64,000 nt of DNA from Microcoleus sp. FACHB-68 (GTDB lineage: Bacteria > Cyanobacteriota > Cyanobacteriia > Cyanobacteriales > Oscillatoriaceae), in NCBI RefSeq assembly GCF_014695715.1, contig NZ_JACJOT010000008.1, positions 1,302,001-1,366,000 on the forward strand. Reading direction: 5' to 3'. Shown here piece after piece: positions 28,063 through 36,424 of the stretch. The position numbers were made by a program, and so were the translations under genes. Position 1 is the stretch's first letter. Every line of letters begins with the position of its first letter. The notes beneath the pieces were generated by a model. The model made no database searches, was not told the origin of the DNA, and saw nothing but the letters and a program-made list of their open reading frames with translations.

Positions 28063-29835
28063 TTACTTTTCTTGAGCTTTTAAAAGACAGTCTGAACTTA
28101 AGACAATCAAGTTTTTTCTGTCGAATACAGAACATTGCTGTAGAAGATTTTCTAAAACCGGCTTTCTTTTATCCTTCATTTTTTCAATTGCTTCGCCGGC
28201 TGCCGGCTGGTATTGCATTACCCATTTATTTTTTGCCACATAATTTGGTTTAAAAGCATTTTTATCTAGCAACCAAAAATCTACACCAGATTTCTGAATA
28301 AAATTTTTAACCTCGACTAAATTTAAGCTGTATTGAGCGCGAATCAAATCGAGGACTCGCTGGCGGAATTGCCGGTAGTAGCCTAAATGATAGGGAATAG
28401 CATATTGATTGCCAACCCAAATCGAGCGCTGAGCAAATGTGGGTATCCTGTCAATTTCATCGGCGACAGACGCAATCACAATGTCTTTGGGTTGCTGTTG
28501 AAAAAAATCATAGAGTGCCGGCATTTGACCTATCTTATACGCAGTTCTGGGAAAATAAGGCACAAAATAAGGATAAAATAGTAAAATTAAAAGTACGGAA
28601 AGAAACGGAAAAAGAAACAAAGCGTTTTTTTGAGAAGTTGAGGGTTTACCTGTTACCTTTCTCAACAGCGCATCTAATATAACAGTTATAGCGATGCCGG
28701 CTGAAATTGCCATCACAATTCGCAGGCTATGTTGACTATACCGGCTGGGGAGATGAAGTTTAAACAAGACAGCATGAGCGGCAATAAACATTGCCAGGGA
28801 AGCTAAGCCGACTTGAGGCAGTAAAAAAATGTTGGTTTTTAGCTGTTTAATTAAAGGAAACTGGGAGGGAAATTTTGCTAACACCGGCAGCGATAATCCC
28901 ACCGCAAACATTACGGGAAAATACTTAAATGGCAACCAACTCCACTCTAAGGGAAAGAAGCCGCTGCGCTGTGCATATAGCCAAAATTTCCAAGAGTTGG
29001 GAAGGAAAAAATCACTTCTCCCACTCGCTGAGAATTCTAGCATTTTCCTCGCTTCTGCACCTGTAATTATCGGGCCAAATTCTGAGGCTTTTAAGGCATA
29101 AGGTAACATCACGAGCAACGCCACAGCCAAGCCGACTCCACAGAATAAATAATCGCCTCGATCTTGAGAAAAAGTAGGATGCCAAATGCCAAATTTTGCG
29201 TGTTTTATCCATTTCAGCCATTGCAAAATTAGGATGCCGGTGCAGAGAAACACAGACTGCGGATAAAATAATCCTAATAAGACGATTGTTACACCTGCCG
29301 GCAGCAATGAGCGCCGCAAAAAATAGTACAAAAATGCTGTGAATAATGGGTAGAAAAAAGCCCTTGGCGTGGCAGATGCTAAATCATCTTTCATCCAGAG
29401 ATTTTGATTGAGCAGCAGCGAGGCAACAAATCCAGAAAACGGCACCGGCAGCATTTCCACCGCACAGCCGAAGCAGTAGCCGGTGGTGATTAATCCCAGC
29501 ACAGTGGGTAAGAATTTATTCAGCAGTAGGGGATTCATTCCTAACTGTGCAAATAGCTGATAAAAAGCCGTGTAGCCGGCAGGCGCAACGGATTGGAAAT
29601 AATCGGTAATTAGATCATTAGGAAATAATTGCGGATCGAGAAACCGCTGCATCCAAAATACGTGCTGCCGCGCATCATCCTGCACAACATATTCACTGCC
29701 AAACGCTTGCCGCAGCCCTAAAAATCCATAAAGGGTTGCAAAAGTCAAGCTCAAAGAAAACCAAAAAATCCACTGAGATTTGGTAGGTTTAGCCGTTGGG
29801 GCAGTAAAAAAATTGTGCAAATGCGCGATTAGCAT
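28063..29835 (-). CDS. Multi-TM GT-C-like protein, paralogue B
   Basis: A 590-aa homologue of the 24557-26287 product. It has the same VQDDARQHVFWMQRF outer-loop motif, LWMKDDLASATPRAF, LHLPSRYSQHSLRI and FFQQQPKD segments, and a C-terminal soluble domain with YAIPYHLGYYRQFRQR. It also has GQMPALYDFF. Gene order and strand suggest one transcription unit with its paralogues. It has diverged enough from A and C that a different acceptor or donor for each copy is plausible, but that is inference. Confidence 0.65.
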   Translation of the reverse strand: MLIAHLHNFFTAPTAKPTKSQWIFWFSLSLTFATLYGFLGLRQAFGSEYVVQDDARQHVFWMQRFLDPQLFPNDLITDYFQSVAPAGYTAFYQLFAQLGMNPLLLNKFLPTVLGLITTGYCFGCAVEMLPVPFSGFVASLLLNQNLWMKDDLASATPRAFFYPLFTAFLYYFLRRSLLPAGVTIVLLGLFYPQSVFLCTGILILQWLKWIKHAKFGIWHPTFSQDRGDYLFCGVGLAVALLVMLPYALKASEFGPIITGAEARKMLEFSASGRSDFFLPNSWKFWLYAQRSGFFPLEWSWLPFKYFPVMFAVGLSLPVLAKFPSQFPLIKQLKTNIFLLPQVGLASLAMFIAAHAVLFKLHLPSRYSQHSLRIVMAISAGIAITVILDALLRKVTGKPSTSQKNALFLFPFLSVLLILLFYPYFVPYFPRTAYKIGQMPALYDFFQQQPKDIVIASVADEIDRIPTFAQRSIWVGNQYAIPYHLGYYRQFRQRVLDLIRAQYSLNLVEVKNFIQKSGVDFWLLDKNAFKPNYVAKNKWVMQYQPAAGEAIEKMKDKRKPVLENLLQQCSVFDRKNLIVLSSDCLLKAQEK

Positions 29836-29878
29836 GGCGTGACAGAATAAAGCCTTAAAAAGTTAAATTTGTCAAATT

Positions 29879-31681
29879 TTAATTCTTAATTGAATTAACA
29901 ATACATTCTGCCTGGAGAACAACCAATCCTTGAGGTTGCAAAACGCTGCAGCGCTCTGTGACACCGGCTAAAGCTGGAACCGCACCTTGCTGCACTCTTG
30001 TTTTTGCTTCTAAATATGCCGGCTCATACTGCTTAATCCAAATACTGGTGTGAGAATCATCCTCCTCTAAAAAAGCAAAATATTCCGGTTTCAGCGCTTT
30101 CGCATCTATTAGCCAAAAATCTATCCCATACTTTTCTATAAAGCTTCGGACTTGTTTAGGATCAGGACTATATTGAGCGCGAATTAAATCGCTCGTGCGC
30201 TGCCGAATTTCGGCGTAGTAACGAGTATGGTAAGGAATTGCGTACTCCCGTGCTGTTAAAACTGAGCGTTTGGTAAATGTGGGAATATTACTGGCTTCTC
30301 CCGTTAAAGACGCAATGGTAATATCTTTGGGTTGTTGTTGAAAAAACTGATAAAGTTCGGGCATTTTACCCACTTCGTAACCGGCTCTCGGAAATTTCTT
30401 TAAGGAACTTGGGTAAAGAATGAAGGTAGCCCCTAATAGGACAGTTAAACTCAGTGCTAATAGCGGAGGGAAGAAGGGGAAACGATGAAGGGAAAATTTA
30501 CCCCGCTTTTCTCTCTTTCCTTTTGCCCAAGAAAAAAGAGCATCTAATAAAACCGTAACTGCAATGCCGGCTGAAAGTGCCATTAACATTCGCAAGTTAT
30601 GTTGCGTATACCGGCTGGGAAGATAAAGCTTAAACAGCAAGGCATGAGAGGCAATAAACCAAAACGTCGAAACCAGTAAGATTTGGGGTAATATTGCAAT
30701 GCCTTTTGTGATTTGGGTTGCCAGGGGAAAGCGGGAAGGAAATTTTAACAAAACCGGCAATAATAACCCGACTCCGAGCAAAATAAGAAAATAACTATGG
30801 GGTAATTTGTACCATTCTCTTGGAAAAAAGCCGCTGCGATCTCCCCATAACCAAAACTTCGAGAAATGATTGCGGAAAAAATCACTCCGTCCGGCTTTGG
30901 AAAACTCTAACATTGTTCGGGCTTGAGCGCCGGTGACGACAGGGCCAAATTCTGAGGCTTCTAAGGCGTAAGGTAACATCACCACCAGCGCCATCCCCAA
31001 GCCGGCGGCAACAAACCCAAAATCGCGCCGATCTTTACATAGACGGGGACGCCAGCCTTCCCAACGCACTAACTGCAAAATGAGCACGCCGGCTGAAATC
31101 AGCACGCATTGCGGGTAAAACAACCCTTGCAGGGCGATCGCCGCGAGGCAGGGAAACAGCGATCGCCGCATCAAATAGTATAAAAACGCGAGAAACAGCG
31201 GATACAGAAACGCCCTAGGGGTGGCTGAGGCGATGTCATCCTTCATCCACAAATTTTGATTCAGCAGCAGTGTGGCGATAAACCCAGCCGCCGGCACCGG
31301 CAAGATTTCCATCACGCAGGCAAAACAATAGCCGGTGGTGAGTAATACCAGGGCGAAGGGCAAGATTTTACTGAAAAACAGGGGATTGACGCCGAGGGTG
31401 GCAAACAGCCGGTAAAAAGCGCTATATCCAGCCGGCGCAGAGGATTGATAGTAATTGGCAATCCAATCATTCGGGAATAACTGGGGATCGATGAAGCGCT
31501 GCATCCAAAATACGTGCTGCACGGCATCGTCTTGCACGACATACTCGCTGCCAAAGGCTTGCTGTAGCCCCAAAAAGCTGTAAATCACCGCAAAAGTCAG
31601 GCTTAACGTCAACCAAAACACCAATGGCGATGATGATTTGCCGAGTGGGGCGCTTAAAAATCTGTGCAAATGCGATATCAT
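29879..31681 (-). CDS. Multi-TM GT-C-like protein, paralogue C
   Basis: A 600-aa third copy, first in the minus-strand cluster. The outer-loop motif here is VQDDAVQHVFWMQRF, with Arg-to-Val between the acidic pair and Gln. LWMKDDIASATPRAF, LYLPSRYTQHNLRM and FFQQQPKDI are kept. The C-terminal domain has an insertion (LEEDDSHTSIWIKQYEP) compared with A and B. It begins 190 bp from a divergent GT2 gene, and the promoter of the cluster probably lies in that gap. Confidence 0.65.
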   Translation of the reverse strand: MISHLHRFLSAPLGKSSSPLVFWLTLSLTFAVIYSFLGLQQAFGSEYVVQDDAVQHVFWMQRFIDPQLFPNDWIANYYQSSAPAGYSAFYRLFATLGVNPLFFSKILPFALVLLTTGYCFACVMEILPVPAAGFIATLLLNQNLWMKDDIASATPRAFLYPLFLAFLYYLMRRSLFPCLAAIALQGLFYPQCVLISAGVLILQLVRWEGWRPRLCKDRRDFGFVAAGLGMALVVMLPYALEASEFGPVVTGAQARTMLEFSKAGRSDFFRNHFSKFWLWGDRSGFFPREWYKLPHSYFLILLGVGLLLPVLLKFPSRFPLATQITKGIAILPQILLVSTFWFIASHALLFKLYLPSRYTQHNLRMLMALSAGIAVTVLLDALFSWAKGKREKRGKFSLHRFPFFPPLLALSLTVLLGATFILYPSSLKKFPRAGYEVGKMPELYQFFQQQPKDITIASLTGEASNIPTFTKRSVLTAREYAIPYHTRYYAEIRQRTSDLIRAQYSPDPKQVRSFIEKYGIDFWLIDAKALKPEYFAFLEEDDSHTSIWIKQYEPAYLEAKTRVQQGAVPALAGVTERCSVLQPQGLVVLQAECIVNSIKN

Positions 31682-31873
31682 ATCAATTTTGAATTTTGAA
31701 TGCGTGGATTTGGGAGCGCTTAAGCAAGCTGAAATTGGTATTCTAAGTAATTTAATTCATGCAAGGTTATAACAAATTCAGATGATAGCGGTCAGACAGA
31801 GGAATGAAAGGCTCAAATCAGAATAGTATATGGGGGTGATGGAATAAATGTAAGCAGGAGTGGAAGACAAGTC

Positions 31874-32800
31874 ATGGGCGAAGGCAAGATATTGGGTGAA
31901 GAAGGAAACCCAACCGCTCAAAATTTAGGAGCGATTTGTCCGGCTTTTTCGCTCGTGCTGCCGGTTTATAACGAAGAATTAGGCATTACGACAACGCTGG
32001 ATCACCTTCAGGAAACGCTTCAGGGTGTTGGCAGCAAGTATGAACTCGTTGTTGTAAACGATGGTTCTACAGACAGAAGCGGTGAAATTTTACGCGCTCG
32101 TTCTGATATCCGGCTCGTCGAACACCCGCGAAATCGGGGATATGGTGCCGCACTGAAAACCGGAATTCAACACGCTCAGTATCCCTTAATTGTTATTACA
32201 GATGCGGATGGCACTTATCCGAATGAGCGAATTCCCGAATTAGTTGCACTGGCGATGCACGCAGATATGGTTGTCGGCGCGAGAATCGGGGCAAACGTTC
32301 AGTATTCCAATATCCGGAAAATTCCTAAGTGGTTCCTCGTTCATTTTGCCCAATGGGTGGTAAGGCGTCGGATTCCTGATTTGAATAGCGGGTTGCGAGT
32401 TTTTCACAAAAGCGTTGTCGAGCGATTTCTCAATATTTTGCCCGACACATTTAGTTTTACAACGACGATCACGCTGGCAATGCTAACGAACCATTATTTG
32501 GTTCATTACGAGCCAATTGACTATCGATTTCGGGTGGGTAAAAGTAAGATTAAACCGATCCGCGATACGTTAGGTTTTATTCAGTTAATTCTCAGAACCG
32601 GCGTGTATTTTGCACCGCTGAGAGTGTTTTTGCCCGTAGCCGGTATATTCTTTGCCGGCTTCCTCTTCACACTTTTTCAAGATATCTTTGTTCGGGAAGA
32701 TTTAACAGAGAGAACACTTATTCTCTTTGTCGCTGCTACCCAGATCGCGATGTTTTCGCTTCTAGCAGACATGATTGATAAACGTAATATGCGGTTGTAA
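31874..32800 (+). CDS. GT2 polyprenyl-phosphate glycosyltransferase
   Basis: A 308-aa family 2 glycosyltransferase of the dolichyl-phosphate-mannose synthase type. It has LVLPVYNEE, VVVNDGSTDRS, the DADGTYP (DxD-like) metal site, and a long helical tail with two C-terminal TM segments (residues about 245-300). It likely makes a polyprenyl-phosphate sugar in the inner leaflet, the donor type used by GT-C enzymes such as those encoded on the other strand. GGAG lies upstream of the ATG. It is divergent from paralogue C and convergent with the flippase-like gene. Confidence 0.85.
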   Translation: MGEGKILGEEGNPTAQNLGAICPAFSLVLPVYNEELGITTTLDHLQETLQGVGSKYELVVVNDGSTDRSGEILRARSDIRLVEHPRNRGYGAALKTGIQHAQYPLIVITDADGTYPNERIPELVALAMHADMVVGARIGANVQYSNIRKIPKWFLVHFAQWVVRRRIPDLNSGLRVFHKSVVERFLNILPDTFSFTTTITLAMLTNHYLVHYEPIDYRFRVGKSKIKPIRDTLGFIQLILRTGVYFAPLRVFLPVAGIFFAGFLFTLFQDIFVREDLTERTLILFVAATQIAMFSLLADMIDKRNMRL

Positions 32801-32833
32801 AATCAGGGAGCAATCTTGCCTTGCCGGCTCAAA

Positions 32834-33775
32834 TTAAACTTTACCGCGCACCGCTGTTAAATATTGCCCTAAAAAAGGCAAGCCGGCAAGGGCAGGAATG
32901 ACATAGCGCGACGTACAAAGTAACCCCAGCGCCGCAGCAGTTGGCGCATTAAAATAAGGCTGGTAAAACAAAATCAACGCCGCATCACGAGTACCCACAC
33001 CGGCAAACGTCAGCGGCAGCAAACCAGCCAAAATCGCCAGGGGAGAAAGGGCAAGATTTGCCAGAAAAGGCGTCCAAGCATTGAGTGCGAGAATAAAAAA
33101 CCAAATTTGTAATAGATGGCAAAACCAGATAAAAATAGAAGTGCCGGTGATGATCGCTAGCTGACGTTTATCGCTCCAAAAATAATCGTGCATTTCTGAC
33201 CAGGAGAAGCGCATTTTGTCAAGTTTAACTTTGAGTTTTTTAGGAGCAAACCGGCTCAAAATCGTAAAAAATAACTGGGCAAGCCGGCGAGAACTTAACA
33301 ACAGTACACCCGCCAGCAAGCCGGTAGAAACCCCAGCCGTCATCAGCCAAAACAAAACATCCTTGTGCCGGTAAAATATTAACCCAAACACACACCAAAG
33401 CAACAGCGACAACATATCGCAAGCCTTCTCAAACACCACCAGCGACAGAGACAGGGAACCGCTCAAATGTCCCTTATCTCGCATAAAATAAGCCTTCGCA
33501 ATATCCCCCATCTTCGAGGGCAGCACCATATTCAACGTGCTCGCAGCCAGAATTAAACCATTCGCCTCACCAAAACCCAACCCTCTGCCGGTGGGCATCA
33601 ACTGTTGCAAACGCCATGAAGTCAACATCGTCAACGGCACCACCATACCCAGACTAATTGCCATCCAAATAACATTACAATTTTGAAAAACCCTAATTAG
33701 CCCAAGAAAATCAATTTTAGAATAAATAACCGCCAAAATAATCAGGCTAACAGCCAAAGAAATAACTCGTTTCAT
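32834..33775 (-). CDS. Flippase-like (LPG synthase TM / AglD2-YbhN) membrane protein
   Basis: A 313-aa protein with about eight TM helices of the lysylphosphatidylglycerol synthase TM family, also called the flippase-like domain. Typical segments are GLGFGEANGLILAASTLNMVLPSKMGDIAKAYFM and FAGVGTRDAALILFY (GxGxRE-like). There is no soluble aminoacyl-transferase domain, so it is not an aminoacyl lipid synthase. It may help move a lipid-linked sugar or have an accessory role; neighbours favour polyprenyl-linked glycan synthesis. Confidence 0.75.
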   Translation of the reverse strand: MKRVISLAVSLIILAVIYSKIDFLGLIRVFQNCNVIWMAISLGMVVPLTMLTSWRLQQLMPTGRGLGFGEANGLILAASTLNMVLPSKMGDIAKAYFMRDKGHLSGSLSLSLVVFEKACDMLSLLLWCVFGLIFYRHKDVLFWLMTAGVSTGLLAGVLLLSSRRLAQLFFTILSRFAPKKLKVKLDKMRFSWSEMHDYFWSDKRQLAIITGTSIFIWFCHLLQIWFFILALNAWTPFLANLALSPLAILAGLLPLTFAGVGTRDAALILFYQPYFNAPTAAALGLLCTSRYVIPALAGLPFLGQYLTAVRGKV

Positions 33776-33830
33776 ATATTAACCATCATCCCTCAACCAT
33801 TACCCATTCCCCTATCCCCCAACCCTAAAC

Positions 33831-33870
33831 CCATCTGTATCCATCTGTGTTTATCTGTGTGCATCTGTGG
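33831..33870. repeat. Decanucleotide tandem array, 4 degenerate units
   Basis: Four 10-bp units of the type CCATCTGTGT / TTATCTGTGT. Read on the other strand these are ACACAGATNN, the same family as the units at 26311-26350. The array lies between the flippase-like and Uma2 genes. Confidence 0.85.
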
Positions 33871-33880
33871 TTAAAAAATC

Positions 33881-34594
33881 TTACTCCTCCCTCAACTCAA
33901 AATCAACCCGCTCATACATTTCACTCAAAGCAATTGTAAAATTTATCGAAGACAAAGTTAAAACAGCATCCGCCGATTCATAGTAACTCAACAGCCATTT
34001 GCCCTCAGAAGTTTTAGAAAATTGTTCAACATGAAACCTATATTGGTCAATCAGGATATATTCTTTAAACTCAGGAATTGAGCGATAACAATCAAACTTG
34101 TCGCCTCTGTCATAGTTTTTCGTTGATTTTGATAAAACTTCAACAATTATTAGTGGATTCGTTACAGTATCCGTACGATTTTCATAATAAACCGGCTCCC
34201 CTTCAATCACCATAATATCTGGATAAGTGTACAATTTATAATGCGTCATCCACAAGCGCACATCGTTCATAAAAACGCGATAATTTTGCCGGCGAAAAGC
34301 AAAATGTAAATTAGCGTAAAGATTTCCTATGATTTGGTTATGATTAGTGGTGCCGCCTGTCATGGGTACGATTTCTCCATTTCTGTACTCACTTTTGTAT
34401 TCAGCCGCTTCCTCCAGCGCCAAATACTCTTCAGGCGTGTAATAACGTTTTTCTGTTTGTGCCGGCATCATATCTTCCTCCCAATGTAGTGGAACGATCT
34501 CACCATTCCTGTACTCACTTTTGTATTCAGCCGCTTCCTCCAGCGCCAAATACTCTTCAGGGGTGTAATAGCGTTTTGGTGGCGGTTCTTGCAT
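33881..34594 (-). CDS. Uma2 (DUF820) family nuclease-like protein with duplicated N-terminus
   Basis: A 237-aa protein of the PD-(D/E)XK-like Uma2 family, very common in cyanobacteria. The core has YPDIMVIEGEPVYY with the catalytic Asp and IIVEVLSKST with the E-x-K-like motif. Unusually, the N-terminal module KRYYTPEEYLALEEAAEYK (about 28 residues in full) occurs twice, at about residues 7-35 and 49-77. The DNA copies are nearly identical. Without the extra copy the protein would have the family's usual length of about 190. ATG 34594 is preferred to a GTG at 34606; translation could also start at the internal ATG pair before the second copy. Function is probably linked to mobile DNA or repair. 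Confidence 0.8.
   Translation of the reverse strand: MQEPPPKRYYTPEEYLALEEAAEYKSEYRNGEIVPLHWEEDMMPAQTEKRYYTPEEYLALEEAAEYKSEYRNGEIVPMTGGTTNHNQIIGNLYANLHFAFRRQNYRVFMNDVRLWMTHYKLYTYPDIMVIEGEPVYYENRTDTVTNPLIIVEVLSKSTKNYDRGDKFDCYRSIPEFKEYILIDQYRFHVEQFSKTSEGKWLLSYYESADAVLTLSSINFTIALSEMYERVDFELREE
34380..34580. repeat. Tandem duplication inside the Uma2 gene
   Basis: Segments at about 34384-34455 and 34514-34577 match over roughly 65 bp with only a few differences (GCGTGTAATAA versus GGGTGTAATAG). The spacing is about 130 bp, consistent with a recent slippage or unequal-crossover event. Confidence 0.85.
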
Positions 34595-34621
34595 AAAAAA
34601 TGACACAACTTAACTTAATCT

Positions 34622-35152
34622 TTATTGAATCCTGGAAACAGCCTTAACCGAAGTTGCCAAAATTTTCCCTTGAATTAACTCAAACCTAATAGTTTCAGCA
34701 GAAGTGCTACGGATTTTTTGACCTTGAAATGAAACTTCCTCATTAACATTAAAAGCCGCAGTGGCAGTTTTTCCATCCGGGCTAACTTGAACTTTTAAAT
34801 TTGAATAGGAACCGTTGTAGTTCTGCATCATCTGAAATCCCTGTTCCAAATACTGGCGATACTCTTGCCGTTTCAAACGAAGTGTCTGAGAACCAGACGC
34901 AGCCTGAACAGTTATTTCAATCGCAACATTAGGAGACATAAAGTTAGTAATTGTCTCAGCATTTTTATTTTTTGTAGCAACCCTCATTTGCTCCAGAATA
35001 TTGCGGATTTGAGTTTCAGTAATTTTCTGCGTTTGTTGAGTTGCTTGTGCTGTGAAATTCGGGAGCGATGCCTTCGCTGATACTGGGCCAACCAGACATA
35101 AACTCAGTGCCAAACCGGCCAAAATCGCTTTGGTATAAACGCTCAAATACAT
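34622..35152 (-). CDS. Exported NTF2-like / SnoaL-like protein
   Basis: A 176-aa protein with a signal peptide (ILAGLALSLCLVGPVSAKA). The mature domain, residues about 45-170, has the alpha-then-antiparallel-strand pattern of NTF2/SnoaL-like cone folds (EQMRVATKNKNAETITNFMS; TATAAFNVNEEVSFQG). These folds bind small ligands or dimerise; no catalytic residues can be assigned. The ATG at 35152 is fixed by AAAGGAG 8 nt upstream. Earlier in-frame starts add residues that would precede the signal peptide. Confidence 0.7.
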   Translation of the reverse strand: MYLSVYTKAILAGLALSLCLVGPVSAKASLPNFTAQATQQTQKITETQIRNILEQMRVATKNKNAETITNFMSPNVAIEITVQAASGSQTLRLKRQEYRQYLEQGFQMMQNYNGSYSNLKVQVSPDGKTATAAFNVNEEVSFQGQKIRSTSAETIRFELIQGKILATSVKAVSRIQ

Positions 35153-35382
35153 AACGTGTTCTCCTTTGCCTTGATCATTGATGGAATCTAATGGGATAAA
35201 ATGAATTGTAGCGACAAAAAGACCGCACATAGCTGATCGGCACTATTTTTCAAGTCCCTCAGCAATATTATGAATATAACCAATCGCTTTTGGTATGAGA
35301 ATTTTGCCTATTTCGCCTCAGCGAGATAGACAAATATTCGCTAATGTAAATCAAAAACTCACTAAAACAAAGCCGGCACTCA

Positions 35383-36240
35383 CTAGCGCCCTTGCAAACG
35401 CGGCTGCACAATACGAGCAAATTCTTCGCGTCCGTCCTGAAGATTTGCCGGCACACCATTCGGGTATTTATCCGCGATCAAACCCTGTAAACGTTCAACC
35501 CGGTTGCCTGGGTTTGGGTGAGAACTTAAAAACTCTGGCGGTGCTCCCCCACTCCTTGCCGCCTCGAATATCTTCATCACCTCGATCAACCCCCTCGGAT
35601 CGTAACCGGCTTCACTCATAAACCGCACACCCAGCCGATCACTCTCCAACTCATCCTCGCGTCCATAACGCAAACTCACCATTTGGTTAACAGCCTGCGC
35701 GAGCACTGCCCCCTGCCTTCCACCCCCCTGTTCATCCGTCGTTGCCACACCAACAGCCGTTACCAGCGCCCCACCAAGCTGCTGTTTTGCCAAGTGTTCA
35801 GCCCCATGCCGGCCTATAACGTGACCGACTTCGTGGCCCAGTACACCCGCTAGTTGAGCTTCCGAATTCATCTTTTTTAGCAACGCAACCGTAACAAAAA
35901 CCTGCCCCCCAGGCAGGGCAAACGCATTCACCGTCTTCGCATCAGCCAGCAAATGAAATTCAAAGGGATAAGGTGAACTAGAAGCCACCGACTGTTTCAC
36001 TACCCGCTGTCCTACCTGATCGATATAAGCTTGCAGCTGCTCATCTGGGTAAAGACCCCCAAACTGTTGTGCGATTCTCTGCCGGCCCTGAAGCCCAAGT
36101 GCCACCTCTTCCCTGGGTGAGAGTTTTACCCGCTGCTTTTCCCCTGTGATCGGGTTTTCTACCGTACTCGTGAAATAACTAATTAGCCCAAAAAACGCGA
36201 CTAAAAGCCCCAACCCCATACGGAATAACAATCGGTTCAC
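35383..36240 (-). CDS. M48 family metallopeptidase (Ste24/HtpX-like), membrane-anchored
   Basis: A 285-aa zinc protease with one N-terminal TM helix (RMGLGLLVAFFGLISYF) and a periplasm-facing catalytic domain. The motif LGHEVGHVIGRH contains HExxH near residue 145, and the third ligand Glu is in the ELESDRLGVRFM segment. This matches BepA/LoiP-like M48C peptidases that act on envelope proteins. The start is uncertain: the GTG at 36240 has GGGAG about 8 nt upstream and I prefer it, while a TTG at 36264 would add 8 residues and an ATG at 36219 would trim the helix. Confidence 0.85.
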   Translation of the reverse strand: MNRLLFRMGLGLLVAFFGLISYFTSTVENPITGEKQRVKLSPREEVALGLQGRQRIAQQFGGLYPDEQLQAYIDQVGQRVVKQSVASSSPYPFEFHLLADAKTVNAFALPGGQVFVTVALLKKMNSEAQLAGVLGHEVGHVIGRHGAEHLAKQQLGGALVTAVGVATTDEQGGGRQGAVLAQAVNQMVSLRYGREDELESDRLGVRFMSEAGYDPRGLIEVMKIFEAARSGGAPPEFLSSHPNPGNRVERLQGLIADKYPNGVPANLQDGREEFARIVQPRLQGR

Positions 36241-36424
36241 TGCTTTTCTCCCATTGGTTGCCAAATTCCTGGTCAGGAGACTACCATGCAGCTACTAAAT
36301 CTGACATCTGTCTTAAGGTGACTTTTGCCGCCGGCATTCCTATTTCACTGTAGATTGCCCTTAAGGTTCTGACAATTTTTCAGCTTGAGAAAACCAGCCA
36401 AAATTAAAAATTAACCCTTAATAT

